A stretch of 64,000 nt of DNA from Lysobacterales bacterium (GTDB taxonomy: Bacteria > Pseudomonadota > Gammaproteobacteria > Xanthomonadales > Ahniellaceae): assembly GCA_016721845.1 (NCBI GenBank), contig JADKHK010000003.1, positions 248,001 to 312,000 on the forward strand, in the 5' to 3' direction. Every line of letters starts with the position of its first letter. Positions within the stretch are counted from its first letter, which is position 1. A program made the position numbers and the translations under genes. The notes under the pieces are model-generated. The model was not told the DNA's origin. It ran no database searches and saw only the letters and a list, made by a program, of their open reading frames with translations. Shown piece after piece: positions 34,041 to 43,385 of the stretch.

Positions 34041-37000
34041 ATGGGTGGTCGCTGGACGGTTCGCCTGCTGCTGGCGTTGGCGCTGATCGCAACGACCTGC
34101 TGGGCCGTGGCCGCGCCGAACTCGGCGCGCGTCGAGGCGGGACTGCCCTTCCTGCGCAATTATTCGCCGCGCGATTACGCTGCCCATGCCCAGAACTGGA
34201 CCGTCGTGCAGGATCATCGCGGCGTGATCTACGTCGGCAACAACGACGGCGTGCTCGAGTTCGATGGCGAACGCTGGCGCCTGATCCGCACCGAGAAGCG
34301 TACGGTCGTGCGCGCGCTCGCGGTGGCGCCGGACGGTCGCATCTATGTCGGCGCGATGGGCGAGATCGGTCGGCTCGAAGCCGATGCACGGGGCCGCATG
34401 CACTACGTGTCCTTGCTCGATCGACTGGCGCCGTCCGATCGCGATTTCGACGACGTGCACCACGTGTTCGTGCACGGCGACGACATCTATTTTGCCAGCT
34501 ATGCACGATTGATCCGGCTGCGCGGCGATGAGGTGCGCAGCTGGACACCGGGTACCGCCTTCCATCGTGCCTTCATGACCCGCGACCGGCTGTTCATTCG
34601 CGAACGCGACCGCGGCCTGATGGAACTGGTCGGCGACGAGCTGCAACGCATGCCCGGCAGCGACGTGCTCGGTGAGCACAGCGTCGACTTCGTCCTGCCC
34701 TGGGGAAGCGGTGACGGCCTGCTGGTTGGCAGCCGCGACAGCGGCCTGTACGTGTCCGACGGCGGTCCCTTGCAAGCGCTGTCCAGCGAAGTGAATGCGG
34801 CACTGCGCCGCGACCTGCTGTACAGCGGCGTGCAGTTGCCGGATGGCGGCTACGCGTTCGGCACATTCCAGGGCGGCGTCTATTTCCTCGAGGCCGATGC
34901 GCGCCTGCGTGGACGCCTCGACAAGTCGCGCGGACTGCAGGACAACACCGTCCTCGCCATGTTCGTCGACCGCCAGGGCGGATTGTGGCTCGCGCTCGAC
35001 CGTGGTCTGAGCCGTGTTGAAACCGACTTGCCGCTGAGCCGCTTCGACGAGCGCAGCGGCCTCAATGGCGCCGTGCTGTCGCTGCATCGGCATCGCGACG
35101 TGCTGCATGCCGGCACCGCACAGGGCGTGTTCCGGCTTCAGGCCGGCACGGATGCCCGCTTCGCCGCGATCGCCGGCCTGCGTGGCCAGACGTTTGCATT
35201 TCTCTCGGTCGGTGACGACCTGCTGGTCGGCAACAACGACGGCACCTTCCTGGTCCGCGGCGACCTCGTCACCCAGCTGCAGCGTGGCGTCACCGGCACC
35301 ACCACCGCCCTGCTCGCCTCGAGGGTCGTGCCCGGCCGTGTCTATGTCGGGCTCTGGGATGGCATCGCCATCCTGCGCCACGAGGGCGGGCAATGGATCG
35401 ACGCGGGCCGCGTGGCGGACATCGACCTCACCGTGAACTCGATGCTGGAAGAACCCGACGGCCGGCTCTGGGTCGGCACCTGGAATCACGGCGTGGCCCG
35501 GCTGCGATTCGAGACCGATGCCGGCGGCCAGGTGCACGTTGCGGAACAGGCACGATACGGCGAAGCGGACGGGCTGCCGCAGCTGCACGACAACTACGTG
35601 CAAGACGTCGATGACACGCTGCTGGTCTCCACGCATCACGGCCTGATGCGCTTCGACGCGCACGCACGCCGCTTCGAACCGGACCCCCGCTTCGCCGGGC
35701 TGTTCGGCGAGACGCAGCGTTGGGTGGTCTATGGCGTGGGTGGCCGCCAGTCGCAGGCGCTGTGGCTGGCCACGGTGGATGAAACCAGTGGTCTGAAAGA
35801 AGCTGGCCTCGCCCGGTCGACCGGCACCGGATGGGCGTGGGCGCCGCAATCCTTGTCCGCGACGGCCGGTGGCTGGATCGAAAAGGTGTTCGCGGAAGAC
35901 GATGGCATCGTCTGGGCCGGCGGCTCGGATGGCCTGTTCCGACTCGATGCCCGCGTCGGTTCCACCGCGGCGCCCGGGTTTCGCACCTTGCTGCGTCGAG
36001 TCTCGACCGGGAACGATGGCGCACCGCTGTACGACGGCAGCGGAACGTTCGCGCCAATCGATCTGCCATTCGCCGCGCACACCCTGCGCTTCGAGTTCTC
36101 GGCGCCGCATTTCGACAGCGGCGATGGGCTGGTCTACCAGACACGCCTCGACGGCAACGACCGCGACTGGTCGCCCTGGAGCCGCGAGGATTTCCGCGAA
36201 TACACCAACCTGCACGAAGGCCGCTATGGCCTGCAGGTGCGGGCGCGGAATCGGGAAGGCACGATCGGCACGACGGAGACGTTCGCATTTCGCGTCCTGC
36301 CGCCCTGGTACCGCTCGCCGTGGGCCTACCTCGGTTACCTGGTCGCGGCATTCCTGCTGGTGCAGGCCTTGCTGCGCTGGCGACTGGCCCGGGTCCGCGC
36401 CGAGAACCAGGCGCTGGAGCACGTGGTCGCGCAACGCACGCACGAACTGCGCGACAAGAACGCGCAACTGGAAGCCGCGCGCCAAGCCGCCGAGGTCGCG
36501 CGGACGCGCGCCGAGGAAGCGAATCGCGCCAAGACCGTGTTCCTCGCCAACATGAGCCACGAGCTGCGCACGCCGTTGAACGCGGTGCTGGGCTTCGCAC
36601 AACTGATGGATCGTCAACCGAGTCGCTCATCGGATGACCACCGCCATCTCGCGACCATCCTGCGCAGCGGCGAACACCTGCTTGGACTGATCAACGACGT
36701 GCTGTCGCTGTCGCGCATCGAGGCCGGCGTGCTGGTACTGGAGGTCGCCAGCTTCGACTTGCGCGCGTTGATCGACAATGTCTGCGAGCTGATGCGCGTG
36801 CGCGCCGAAGCGCGAGACCTGTGGCTGCACATCGAGGTTGCGGACTTGCCGAAGGCGGTGAGCGGCGACGCGCGCAAGCTCAGCCAGATCCTGCTGAACC
36901 TGCTTGGCAACGCGGTGAAGTTCACCAGCCGCGGCGGCGTCACCCTGCGCGTGCGCTGGCAGGATGGCCGTGCCGAATTCGAGATCGCGGACACCGGCCC

Positions 37001-37919
37001 GGGCATCGCCGCGCACGAACTCGGTCAGCTGTTCGAACCCTTCGTGCAAACCGAGACCGGCCGCGCCGCGAAGGAGGGCACCGGGCTCGGCCTGGCGTTG
37101 TCGCGCGACATGGCGCGACTGATGGGCGGCGACATCGTCGTGCGCAGCGAACCCGGGCATGGCGCCACGTTCACGCTCGGCCTGGCGCTCGCGGAAAGCA
37201 GCGACGGCATCGTATCCAGCGAGCGCGGCGACCGCCGGCGGGTCCGTGCGCTCGAACCCGGCCAGCCGATACGCCGCATCCTCGTCGTCGACGACATCGA
37301 CGACAATCGCACCCTGCTCTGCGGTCTGATTGAAGCGGTCGGCTATGAGGTGCGCCAGGCGGCCAGCGGCGAGGAAGCGTTGACGATGTGGCGTGACTGG
37401 CGGCCCGACCTGATCTGGCTCGACAAGCGCATGCCCGGCATGGATGGCACCGAGGTCGCGCGCCGGATCCGTGACGAGGAACGCCGCCTCGGCCGCGATC
37501 GCGTCGCGATCCTGGCGCTGTCGGCGAGCGCACTCGAACACCAGCGCGCCGAGATCCTCGCCAGCGGCTGCGACGACTTCCTGTCCAAGCCGTTCCGTGA
37601 GGGCATGATCTTCGCGAAGATGGCCGATTACCTCGCCGTGCGCTACCTCTACGATCACGATGCGCCACCTGCGATCGACACGCCGACGCTGGCGGCGCCC
37701 GACCCGATTCAACTGGCGCAGCTGCCCGCGAACTGGCTGGTCGCCATGCGGCAGTCGCTCGCGGCCGGCGACCTGCAAGGCGCCCTGAACGGCGTCGCCG
37801 CGATCGAAGCGGATCACGCGGAATTGGCCGTGCAACTGCGTGCCCTGCTCGCCGCGTATCGCCTCGATGAACTCGACACCCTGCTTGCCAACGTCTCGTC
37901 CGGCGCAACATCAGCCTGA
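34041..37919 (+). CDS. Hybrid sensor histidine kinase with periplasmic propeller and receiver domain
   Basis: A 1292-aa inner-membrane sensor. A signal peptide is followed by about 650 residues of propeller repeats (GVIYVGNNDG, GRLWVGTWNHG and similar), a Y_Y_Y domain, a membrane helix near 760-775, a coiled coil, and a HisKA domain with His840 (MSHELRTPLNAV). The HATPase_c domain has N (NLLGNAVKF), G1 (DTGPGIAAHELG) and G2 (GTGLGLALS) boxes. The C-terminal receiver has LVVDDIDDN and acceptor Asp1128. This is the architecture called hybrid two-component system in Bacteroidetes, but without the AraC output. It shares its sensor layout with the GGDEF protein at 5090-8062. Confidence 0.92.
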   Translation: MGGRWTVRLLLALALIATTCWAVAAPNSARVEAGLPFLRNYSPRDYAAHAQNWTVVQDHRGVIYVGNNDGVLEFDGERWRLIRTEKRTVVRALAVAPDGRIYVGAMGEIGRLEADARGRMHYVSLLDRLAPSDRDFDDVHHVFVHGDDIYFASYARLIRLRGDEVRSWTPGTAFHRAFMTRDRLFIRERDRGLMELVGDELQRMPGSDVLGEHSVDFVLPWGSGDGLLVGSRDSGLYVSDGGPLQALSSEVNAALRRDLLYSGVQLPDGGYAFGTFQGGVYFLEADARLRGRLDKSRGLQDNTVLAMFVDRQGGLWLALDRGLSRVETDLPLSRFDERSGLNGAVLSLHRHRDVLHAGTAQGVFRLQAGTDARFAAIAGLRGQTFAFLSVGDDLLVGNNDGTFLVRGDLVTQLQRGVTGTTTALLASRVVPGRVYVGLWDGIAILRHEGGQWIDAGRVADIDLTVNSMLEEPDGRLWVGTWNHGVARLRFETDAGGQVHVAEQARYGEADGLPQLHDNYVQDVDDTLLVSTHHGLMRFDAHARRFEPDPRFAGLFGETQRWVVYGVGGRQSQALWLATVDETSGLKEAGLARSTGTGWAWAPQSLSATAGGWIEKVFAEDDGIVWAGGSDGLFRLDARVGSTAAPGFRTLLRRVSTGNDGAPLYDGSGTFAPIDLPFAAHTLRFEFSAPHFDSGDGLVYQTRLDGNDRDWSPWSREDFREYTNLHEGRYGLQVRARNREGTIGTTETFAFRVLPPWYRSPWAYLGYLVAAFLLVQALLRWRLARVRAENQALEHVVAQRTHELRDKNAQLEAARQAAEVARTRAEEANRAKTVFLANMSHELRTPLNAVLGFAQLMDRQPSRSSDDHRHLATILRSGEHLLGLINDVLSLSRIEAGVLVLEVASFDLRALIDNVCELMRVRAEARDLWLHIEVADLPKAVSGDARKLSQILLNLLGNAVKFTSRGGVTLRVRWQDGRAEFEIADTGPGIAAHELGQLFEPFVQTETGRAAKEGTGLGLALSRDMARLMGGDIVVRSEPGHGATFTLGLALAESSDGIVSSERGDRRRVRALEPGQPIRRILVVDDIDDNRTLLCGLIEAVGYEVRQAASGEEALTMWRDWRPDLIWLDKRMPGMDGTEVARRIRDEERRLGRDRVAILALSASALEHQRAEILASGCDDFLSKPFREGMIFAKMADYLAVRYLYDHDAPPAIDTPTLAAPDPIQLAQLPANWLVAMRQSLAAGDLQGALNGVAAIEADHAELAVQLRALLAAYRLDELDTLLANVSSGATSA

Positions 37920-37941
37920 GCGGCGCGATAGACTGACCGGC

Positions 37942-38295
37942 ATGCGTACCTCCCTGCTTCTGCTTGCCCTGATCGTCGCGCTGCCACTGGTCGCGGCGGA
38001 AAAAACCAAGGACGTCCCGACCAAGGTTGCGGACGCGCCGACACCCGAGGATCCGCCGCTGCCGGAGAAAGTGCAGCCGCCGGACGAACCGCCGCCGACG
38101 GTGTCGATCCGCAACGTCAAGGGTGCCGTGATCGAGGAATACCGGCAGGGCGGTCGCCTCTATATGGTGCGCGTCGTGCCCGAACGTGGCCCGGCCTACA
38201 CTTATCTCGATACCGACGGCAACGGCCGCCTTGAATACGACGGCGAAGACGGCCCGGTGCGCCCGGTCTACTACACCCTGTACGAGTGGGACTGA
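37942..38295 (+). CDS. DUF2782 family secreted protein
   Basis: A 117-aa protein with a cleavable signal peptide (RTSLLLLALIVALPLVAA), a Pro/Glu-rich stretch, and a small C-terminal domain containing YMVRVVPERGPAYTYLDTDG, which matches DUF2782. These proteins are common in Xanthomonadales and related gammaproteobacteria, often near polA. Function unknown; periplasmic location is inferred from the signal. The start at ATG 37942 gives an exact signal peptide, whereas the longer frame overlaps the kinase end. Confidence 0.85.
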   Translation: MRTSLLLLALIVALPLVAAEKTKDVPTKVADAPTPEDPPLPEKVQPPDEPPPTVSIRNVKGAVIEEYRQGGRLYMVRVVPERGPAYTYLDTDGNGRLEYDGEDGPVRPVYYTLYEWD

Positions 38296-38296
38296 C

Positions 38297-38740
38297 ATGG
38301 CGAAGATCGAAAGCACGGTGACGATTCGCCGGGCGAATTCCATCGGCGCCCTGAAGGCGGCCTTCCCGGTGATGCAGGAATTGCGCAAGCACCTCGACCT
38401 CGACGGGTTTCTCGCCGCCGTCGCGACGCAGCGCAAGGAAGGCTACGAAATCGCCGTGCTCTGGGATGGCGATCAGGTCCGCGCCGTGGCCGGCTATCGC
38501 CTCATGACCATGCTGGTCTGCGGCCGCACCATGTACGTGGACGACTTCGTGACCTCGAGCGACGTCCGTGACCAGGGCTACGGCAAGCTGCTGTTCGCAT
38601 GGCTTTACCGCGAAGCCAAGCGCCTGGAATGCGAAGTCCTGCACCTCGATTCCGGCGTGCATCGCCATGGCGCGCACGCGTTCTATCTCGGTCAGCGCAT
38701 GGCCATCACCAGCCACCATTTCTCGATCGACGTGGGTTGA
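38297..38740 (+). CDS. GNAT family N-acetyltransferase
   Basis: A 147-aa acetyl-CoA-dependent acyltransferase. The central strand-helix containing VDDFVTSSDVRDQGYGKLLF carries the R/Q-x-x-G-x-G/A acetyl-CoA loop as RDQGYGK, and a conserved FYLGQRM follows near the C-terminus. Substrate unknown. It starts one base after the DUF2782 stop, and the next gene begins four bases downstream, so the run appears to be one transcript. Confidence 0.88.
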   Translation: MAKIESTVTIRRANSIGALKAAFPVMQELRKHLDLDGFLAAVATQRKEGYEIAVLWDGDQVRAVAGYRLMTMLVCGRTMYVDDFVTSSDVRDQGYGKLLFAWLYREAKRLECEVLHLDSGVHRHGAHAFYLGQRMAITSHHFSIDVG

Positions 38741-38744
38741 TTCG

Positions 38745-39287
38745 ATGGCGTTCGCGAACACGCTGAGTGCGCGCATTGGCGCGCTGAACGAATGGATCGG
38801 GCGCGCGCTGTCGTGGCTGACCTTGTTGCTGGTGCTGCTGGTGTTCGGACTGGTCGCGGCACGCTATCTGTTCGCAACCGGTTCAATCGCGGCACAGGAA
38901 GCGACGCTGTGGCTGCACAGCCTGGTGTTTCTGCTCGGCGCGGCGTTCACGCTGAAGCGCGATGCGCATGTGCGCGTCGATCTCGTCTACCAGCGCCTGT
39001 CGCCGCGTGGGCGTGCGCTCGCCGATCTGGTCGGCGCCGTCGTGCTGCTGCTGCCGTTCTGCGTGTTCCTGTTCTGGGTCAGCCTCGACTATGTCGGCAT
39101 GGCCTGGTCGTTGCGCGAGAGTTCGCGCGAGCCCGGCGGCCTGCCCGGTGTCTACCTGCTCAAGACCCTGATCCCGATCGCGGCGGCACTGCTTGGCCTG
39201 CAAGGCATCGCCCACGCGATCGACGCATGGACCCGCTGGCGTTCGCCCGACACGATCACCGCGGCGCATGACGAGGCGCGCCTGTGA
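38745..39287 (+). CDS. TRAP transporter small permease (DctQ family)
   Basis: A 180-aa membrane protein with four hydrophobic helices. It contains the family features EATLWLHSLVFLLGAAFTL and the following basic R-D-A-HVRVDL segment typical of DctQ. With DctM it forms the permease of a sodium-driven tripartite importer for organic acids. Its stop overlaps the GTG start of the large subunit by four bases. No binding protein is adjacent; a candidate lies at 51267-52346. Confidence 0.92.
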   Translation: MAFANTLSARIGALNEWIGRALSWLTLLLVLLVFGLVAARYLFATGSIAAQEATLWLHSLVFLLGAAFTLKRDAHVRVDLVYQRLSPRGRALADLVGAVVLLLPFCVFLFWVSLDYVGMAWSLRESSREPGGLPGVYLLKTLIPIAAALLGLQGIAHAIDAWTRWRSPDTITAAHDEARL

Positions 39288-40663
39288 GCGGCGGTGCCTG
39301 GGCGATGCTGATGTTCTTCGGCCTGTGCGCGGCACTCGCGCTCGGCTATCCGGTGGCGATGACCCTGGCCGGCGTTGGCCTGATCTTCGCCGGGATCGGC
39401 AGTGCCGTCGGCGCCTTCGATCCGGCCTTCCTGGAAGCGCTGCCGAATCGCGTCTTCGGCACCATGAGCAACGACACTCTGGTGGCGGTGCCGCTGTTCG
39501 TGTTCATGGGCGTGATGCTGGAGCGCGCCCGCATCGCCGAACGTCTGCTGCTGACGATGGGCGCGCTTTTCGGTGGCTTGCGCGGCGGGCTCGCGATTTC
39601 GGTGATGCTGGTCGGCGCCGTGCTCGCGGCCTCGACCGGCATTGTCGGCGCGACCGTCACGACCATGGGCCTGATCGCATTGCCGACCATGCTCCGCTAT
39701 GGCTACGACGCACGCCTCGCCAGCGGGACCATCTGCGCCGCCGGCACGCTCGGCCAGATCATTCCGCCCTCGGTGATCCTCGTGCTGCTCGGCGACGTGT
39801 TGTCGAACGCGTATCAGCAGGCCCAACTCAAGCAAGGCATCTATGCACCGAAGACGGTGGCGGTCGGCGACCTGTTTTCCGGCGCGCTGATTCCCGGACT
39901 GGTGCTGGTCGCGCTGTATCTGGTGTACATCCTGTGGACATCCTGGCGCCATCCGGAGCGAGCGCCGGCGATCCCCATCGCGGAACGCAGCGCGATCGGA
40001 CCCGGCGATCTGCTGAAGGCGCTGGCTGCACCGCTGGGACTGATCCTGGCGGTGCTCGGTTCGATCCTCTACGGCGTCGCGACGCCCACTGAAGCCGCAG
40101 CCGTGGGCGCGGTCGGTGCCATGCTGTTCGGCCTGCTCAACCGCGAACTGAATCTGGCCCGCCTGCGCGAGGTGATGCAGCAGACCGTGCTGGTCAGCAG
40201 CATGGTGTTCCTGATCCTGATCGGTGCGGCCTTGTTCTCGCTGGTCTTCCGCGGCTTCGGCGGCGACGACGCCGTGCACGCCCTGCTCAGCGACCTGCCC
40301 GGCGGCAAGTGGGGCGCGCTGCTCGCGGTCATGACCGTGATGTTCCTGCTCGGCTTCGTGATCGACTTCATCGAGATCATCTTCGTCGTCGTGCCCTTGA
40401 CCGCACCGACCCTGCTCGCGCTCGGTATCGACCCGGTCTGGCTCGGCGTGCTGTTCGCGGTGAACCTGCAGACCAGTTTCCTGACGCCACCGTTCGGCTT
40501 CGCGTTGTTCTACCTGCGCGGCGTCGCACCGCCGACCTTGCGCACCGCCGACATCTATCGCGGCGTGGTCCCTTTCATCGTGCTGCAGGTCGTGATGCTG
40601 CTGATCATGTGTCTGTGGCCCGAGCTCGCGACCTGGCTGCCGGGCGTGATGGCGACGCGCTGA
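39284..40663 (+). CDS. TRAP transporter large permease (DctM family)
   Basis: A 459-aa transporter subunit with about 12 membrane helices. Recognisable DctM segments include VPLFVFMGVMLERA, the GIVGATVTTMGLIALP region and the second re-entrant region FLTPPFGFALFYLRG. The start is GTG 39284 within GTGA, overlapping dctQ. This subunit provides the sodium-coupled substrate channel. The gene is convergent with the histidine kinase at 40664, the two stops abutting with no gap. Confidence 0.93.
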   Translation: MSGGAWAMLMFFGLCAALALGYPVAMTLAGVGLIFAGIGSAVGAFDPAFLEALPNRVFGTMSNDTLVAVPLFVFMGVMLERARIAERLLLTMGALFGGLRGGLAISVMLVGAVLAASTGIVGATVTTMGLIALPTMLRYGYDARLASGTICAAGTLGQIIPPSVILVLLGDVLSNAYQQAQLKQGIYAPKTVAVGDLFSGALIPGLVLVALYLVYILWTSWRHPERAPAIPIAERSAIGPGDLLKALAAPLGLILAVLGSILYGVATPTEAAAVGAVGAMLFGLLNRELNLARLREVMQQTVLVSSMVFLILIGAALFSLVFRGFGGDDAVHALLSDLPGGKWGALLAVMTVMFLLGFVIDFIEIIFVVVPLTAPTLLALGIDPVWLGVLFAVNLQTSFLTPPFGFALFYLRGVAPPTLRTADIYRGVVPFIVLQVVMLLIMCLWPELATWLPGVMATR

Positions 40664-42556
40664 TCAGGCCAGATTCGGTCGCCCGGGCCAGCGCAACAGG
40701 ACCCGGGTGCCGCCCTTGTCGCCGCGCTGGATTGCGAAGTCCGCGCCGCATTTCGCCGCGCGCGCCTTCATGCCGCCGATGCCGTGGCCGCCGACCGCCA
40801 GCGTCTCGGGCAGCCCGACGCCGTCGTCCTCGATGCGCAACTCGATCGCATCGGCGGTGCGCTCGAAGGCGATGCGGATCTGGCGAGCGCGGCCGTGGCG
40901 CAGGGCATTGTTCACGGCCTCCTGGACGATCCGGAACACTTGCAGCACCGCCTGCGGACCGAAACCGGGCAAGCTGGTCGCCGGATCGATCGCCCAGACC
41001 AGATCGATGCCGGCCTCGCGCAGCTGCGGCGCGATGCGCCCACGCAGGCTGCCGAGCGCGAAGGCGAGGTCGTCGTCGACCTGGCTCAACGAATCGACGA
41101 TCAGCCGCAGGTCGGCCAACCCGTCCCGAAGCGCAGCAAGCAAGCGGGCCGGCTCGAGCACGCGGTCCCGCGACAGCACCAGCAGGCTCGCCAGTTGTCC
41201 GCCGACGCCGTCGTGCATGTCCTGCATGATGCGGCGGCGTTCCTCGGCCAGGGTTTCGACGCGCTGCATCGCGCCGATGCGCTCGAAGCCGCGACGCAAT
41301 TCCGCCTCGCGTGCGGCCACGGCGCGTTCGAGCTCGCCGACATAGTCGTACATGCGCCGCTGGTTCGCACTCACGCGACGCGCGATGTCGAGCAGGAAAG
41401 CCACCGTCAGGAAGAACGCGCCGAACGCCACCAGCGAGATCTCCCACATGCCGAACCACAGCGTCGACTTCAGCGCGTCGTAGCCGCCGCACAGTGCAGC
41501 GACGCTGAGGAAGCCGATGGTCCACGGCGCAAACCGGTCATCGGCGTGGGCCACGGCGTATTGGCCGCAACGCCAGATCAGGTAGGGCGCGACGATGGCG
41601 CCGAACAGGCGCAGCAAGTTCCCGGGCCAAACGTGCTGCTGCAGGACGGTCACGTCCGGCAACAGTTGCAGCGACATCGTGAACAGCAGGAGCACCGGAT
41701 ACAGCCAGAGCAGCACGCGCGAAAAGTACCCCGAGGCCACGCCGAGCACGGCATCGGCGAAGCGCGGCGTGAAGCAGACACAGGCGAATGCGCCGGCGAA
41801 GTACATCAGGGTTCGCAGCCAGAACGGCCCGCGCAGATCGGGCACGATGCCTTGCAGCAGCATCGCGATCGCTCCGACCGCACACACGCCGAACCAGAAG
41901 TACACCGGATCGCGGCGAGCGATGACCAGTGCGAGCGCGATCAGCGCGGTCGCGAGCGTCAGCAACGCCGACACCTGGTGGCCGAGCGGACCGATCCAGC
42001 GCGCGCGGCTGTATGCGCTGCGCAGGTCTTCCCCGCGACCGACCCAGAATGGCATCAGGATCAGCGACCGCGCCGACGACGACCCGCGCACGACCACCGC
42101 GACATGATTGTCGCCCGGGTGCAGCAAGCCGCCCGGGAATGGCGCGTACAAGGGCCAATGACGTCGCACTGCGCTGTGCGCGATCCCCCAGTCCGGCCCG
42201 AATCGATGGCCGTTCACGAAGACCTGGGCGTTGTCGTTGAAAAACTGCAGGTAGACCGCGTATTCGGTGTCGGGGTCAATGCGTTGCGGCACGACGACGC
42301 TGGCGACCAGGTACAGAGAATCGCAATCGTCACGGCATCCGATCCAGGGCAGGTCGGTATCCGCGGTCGTCGCGGGCGCACGCGCGATCGCCAGTGCGTC
42401 GGCATAACTCGCCACCTGCCGTGCGTGCACTCGGGTCACCGCCGGCAGGTCGGGCACGCGGGAGAGGCTGAGCCAGAGGAACAGCGCGAAGGCGAGCAGA
42501 TTGATTGCCGCGACGATGCCGAAGAAGCGCAGCAGCGGGAGCAGCGGTCGCAGCAT
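40664..42556 (-). CDS. Sensor histidine kinase, 7TM-DISM-like sensor with NarL-type kinase core
   Basis: A 630-aa membrane kinase. After one N-terminal helix comes a periplasmic jelly-roll-like domain of about 150 residues (VYLQFFNDNAQVFVNGHRFG), then seven or so membrane helices, the 7TMR-DISM plan. A coiled coil leads to HisKA_3 with the phospho-acceptor His in MQDMHDGVGGQL and a HATPase with EAVNNALRHG and DDGVGLPE. It partners the LuxR-type regulator immediately upstream, whose stop overlaps its start by one base. Signal unknown; the family often senses carbohydrates or small periplasmic ligands. Confidence 0.9.
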   Translation of the reverse strand: MLRPLLPLLRFFGIVAAINLLAFALFLWLSLSRVPDLPAVTRVHARQVASYADALAIARAPATTADTDLPWIGCRDDCDSLYLVASVVVPQRIDPDTEYAVYLQFFNDNAQVFVNGHRFGPDWGIAHSAVRRHWPLYAPFPGGLLHPGDNHVAVVVRGSSSARSLILMPFWVGRGEDLRSAYSRARWIGPLGHQVSALLTLATALIALALVIARRDPVYFWFGVCAVGAIAMLLQGIVPDLRGPFWLRTLMYFAGAFACVCFTPRFADAVLGVASGYFSRVLLWLYPVLLLFTMSLQLLPDVTVLQQHVWPGNLLRLFGAIVAPYLIWRCGQYAVAHADDRFAPWTIGFLSVAALCGGYDALKSTLWFGMWEISLVAFGAFFLTVAFLLDIARRVSANQRRMYDYVGELERAVAAREAELRRGFERIGAMQRVETLAEERRRIMQDMHDGVGGQLASLLVLSRDRVLEPARLLAALRDGLADLRLIVDSLSQVDDDLAFALGSLRGRIAPQLREAGIDLVWAIDPATSLPGFGPQAVLQVFRIVQEAVNNALRHGRARQIRIAFERTADAIELRIEDDGVGLPETLAVGGHGIGGMKARAAKCGADFAIQRGDKGGTRVLLRWPGRPNLA

Positions 42557-43224
42557 CAGCGTTCGAGCGAGATCAGTCCGTCCTGCACGGCGCGGTACAC
42601 GGCTTCACCGCGCGATCCCACCGCCAGCTTCGGATAGATGTTCTTGATGTGGTGCGCCACGGTGTTCGCGCTGATGCCGAGTTGCTGGGCCGTCTCGCGG
42701 TAGCTGTAGCCGCGTGCCAGGCGTTCCAGCACATCGCGCTCGCGCTGCGTCAGCAGCGGCTCCGGCGTGGCCGCGGCAACCGGCTCCTGGCGGCGCACGC
42801 GCAGCAGCAGGTAGCGCGCCACCGCCGGCGAGATCGGCGACGCGCCATCACGCGTCTGCGCCAGTGCGTCGAGCAGGTCCTCGCTGCTGACGTCCTTGAG
42901 CACGTAGGCGTCGATTCCCGCCTCGACCGCGTCGACCACGTTCGCCTCGTCGCTGAACACGGTGAACGCGACGATGCGGGGTGGCTTCGGCAATGCGCGC
43001 AGCTGCGGCACCAGACCAATGCCGCGACCATCGGGCAGGCCAAGATCGAGCAGGACCAGATCGGCCGGACGCTGCAGCTGCTGACGCGCGTCGCGCAAGC
43101 TGTGCGCGATCCAGGCCAGCGCGAACTCGGCACTGCCCTCGATGATGCCGCGCAAGTGCAGGCTGAGCGCGGCATCGTCCTCGACGATCGCGACGAGCGC
43201 GGGTGCCGGGGCAATCATGGTCAT
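42556..43224 (-). CDS. NarL/LuxR-type response regulator
   Basis: A two-domain regulator of 222 aa. The receiver has VAIVEDDAAL, the acceptor Asp in LVLLDLGLPDG and the Lys in YVLKDVS. The C-terminal LuxR helix-turn-helix reads LTQRERDVLERLARGYS, then AQQLGISANTVAHHIKNIY. ATG 43224 (or 43218) is chosen; the longer frame upstream has no support. It pairs with the kinase at 40664-42556. An 11-bp perfect inverted repeat lies 46 bp upstream of the start, a candidate operator. Confidence 0.92.
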   Translation of the reverse strand: MTMIAPAPALVAIVEDDAALSLHLRGIIEGSAEFALAWIAHSLRDARQQLQRPADLVLLDLGLPDGRGIGLVPQLRALPKPPRIVAFTVFSDEANVVDAVEAGIDAYVLKDVSSEDLLDALAQTRDGASPISPAVARYLLLRVRRQEPVAAATPEPLLTQRERDVLERLARGYSYRETAQQLGISANTVAHHIKNIYPKLAVGSRGEAVYRAVQDGLISLER

Positions 43225-43269
43225 CTCGCGTCGACTCCGGATCAGGCCGTAGTGGGTGATGTTGCCACG

Positions 43270-43298
43270 CGCGCCTGCCCTCACGTCGGGCAGGCGCG
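43270..43298. repeat. Perfect 11-bp inverted repeat in a divergent intergenic region
   Basis: CGCGCCTGCCC and GGGCAGGCGCG flank a 7-base spacer between the LuxR-type regulator gene and the FG-GAP gene. It could be a dimer-binding operator or a transcript hairpin. No T-tract follows. Confidence 0.5.
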
Positions 43299-43385
43299 AC
43301 CATTGGCGCGGCCTGTCCCCAATTCATGGGATGTCCCCCGGTGCCGCACGGCGCAAGGTCGCGTCGAACCCGGGAGCAAACCGCG

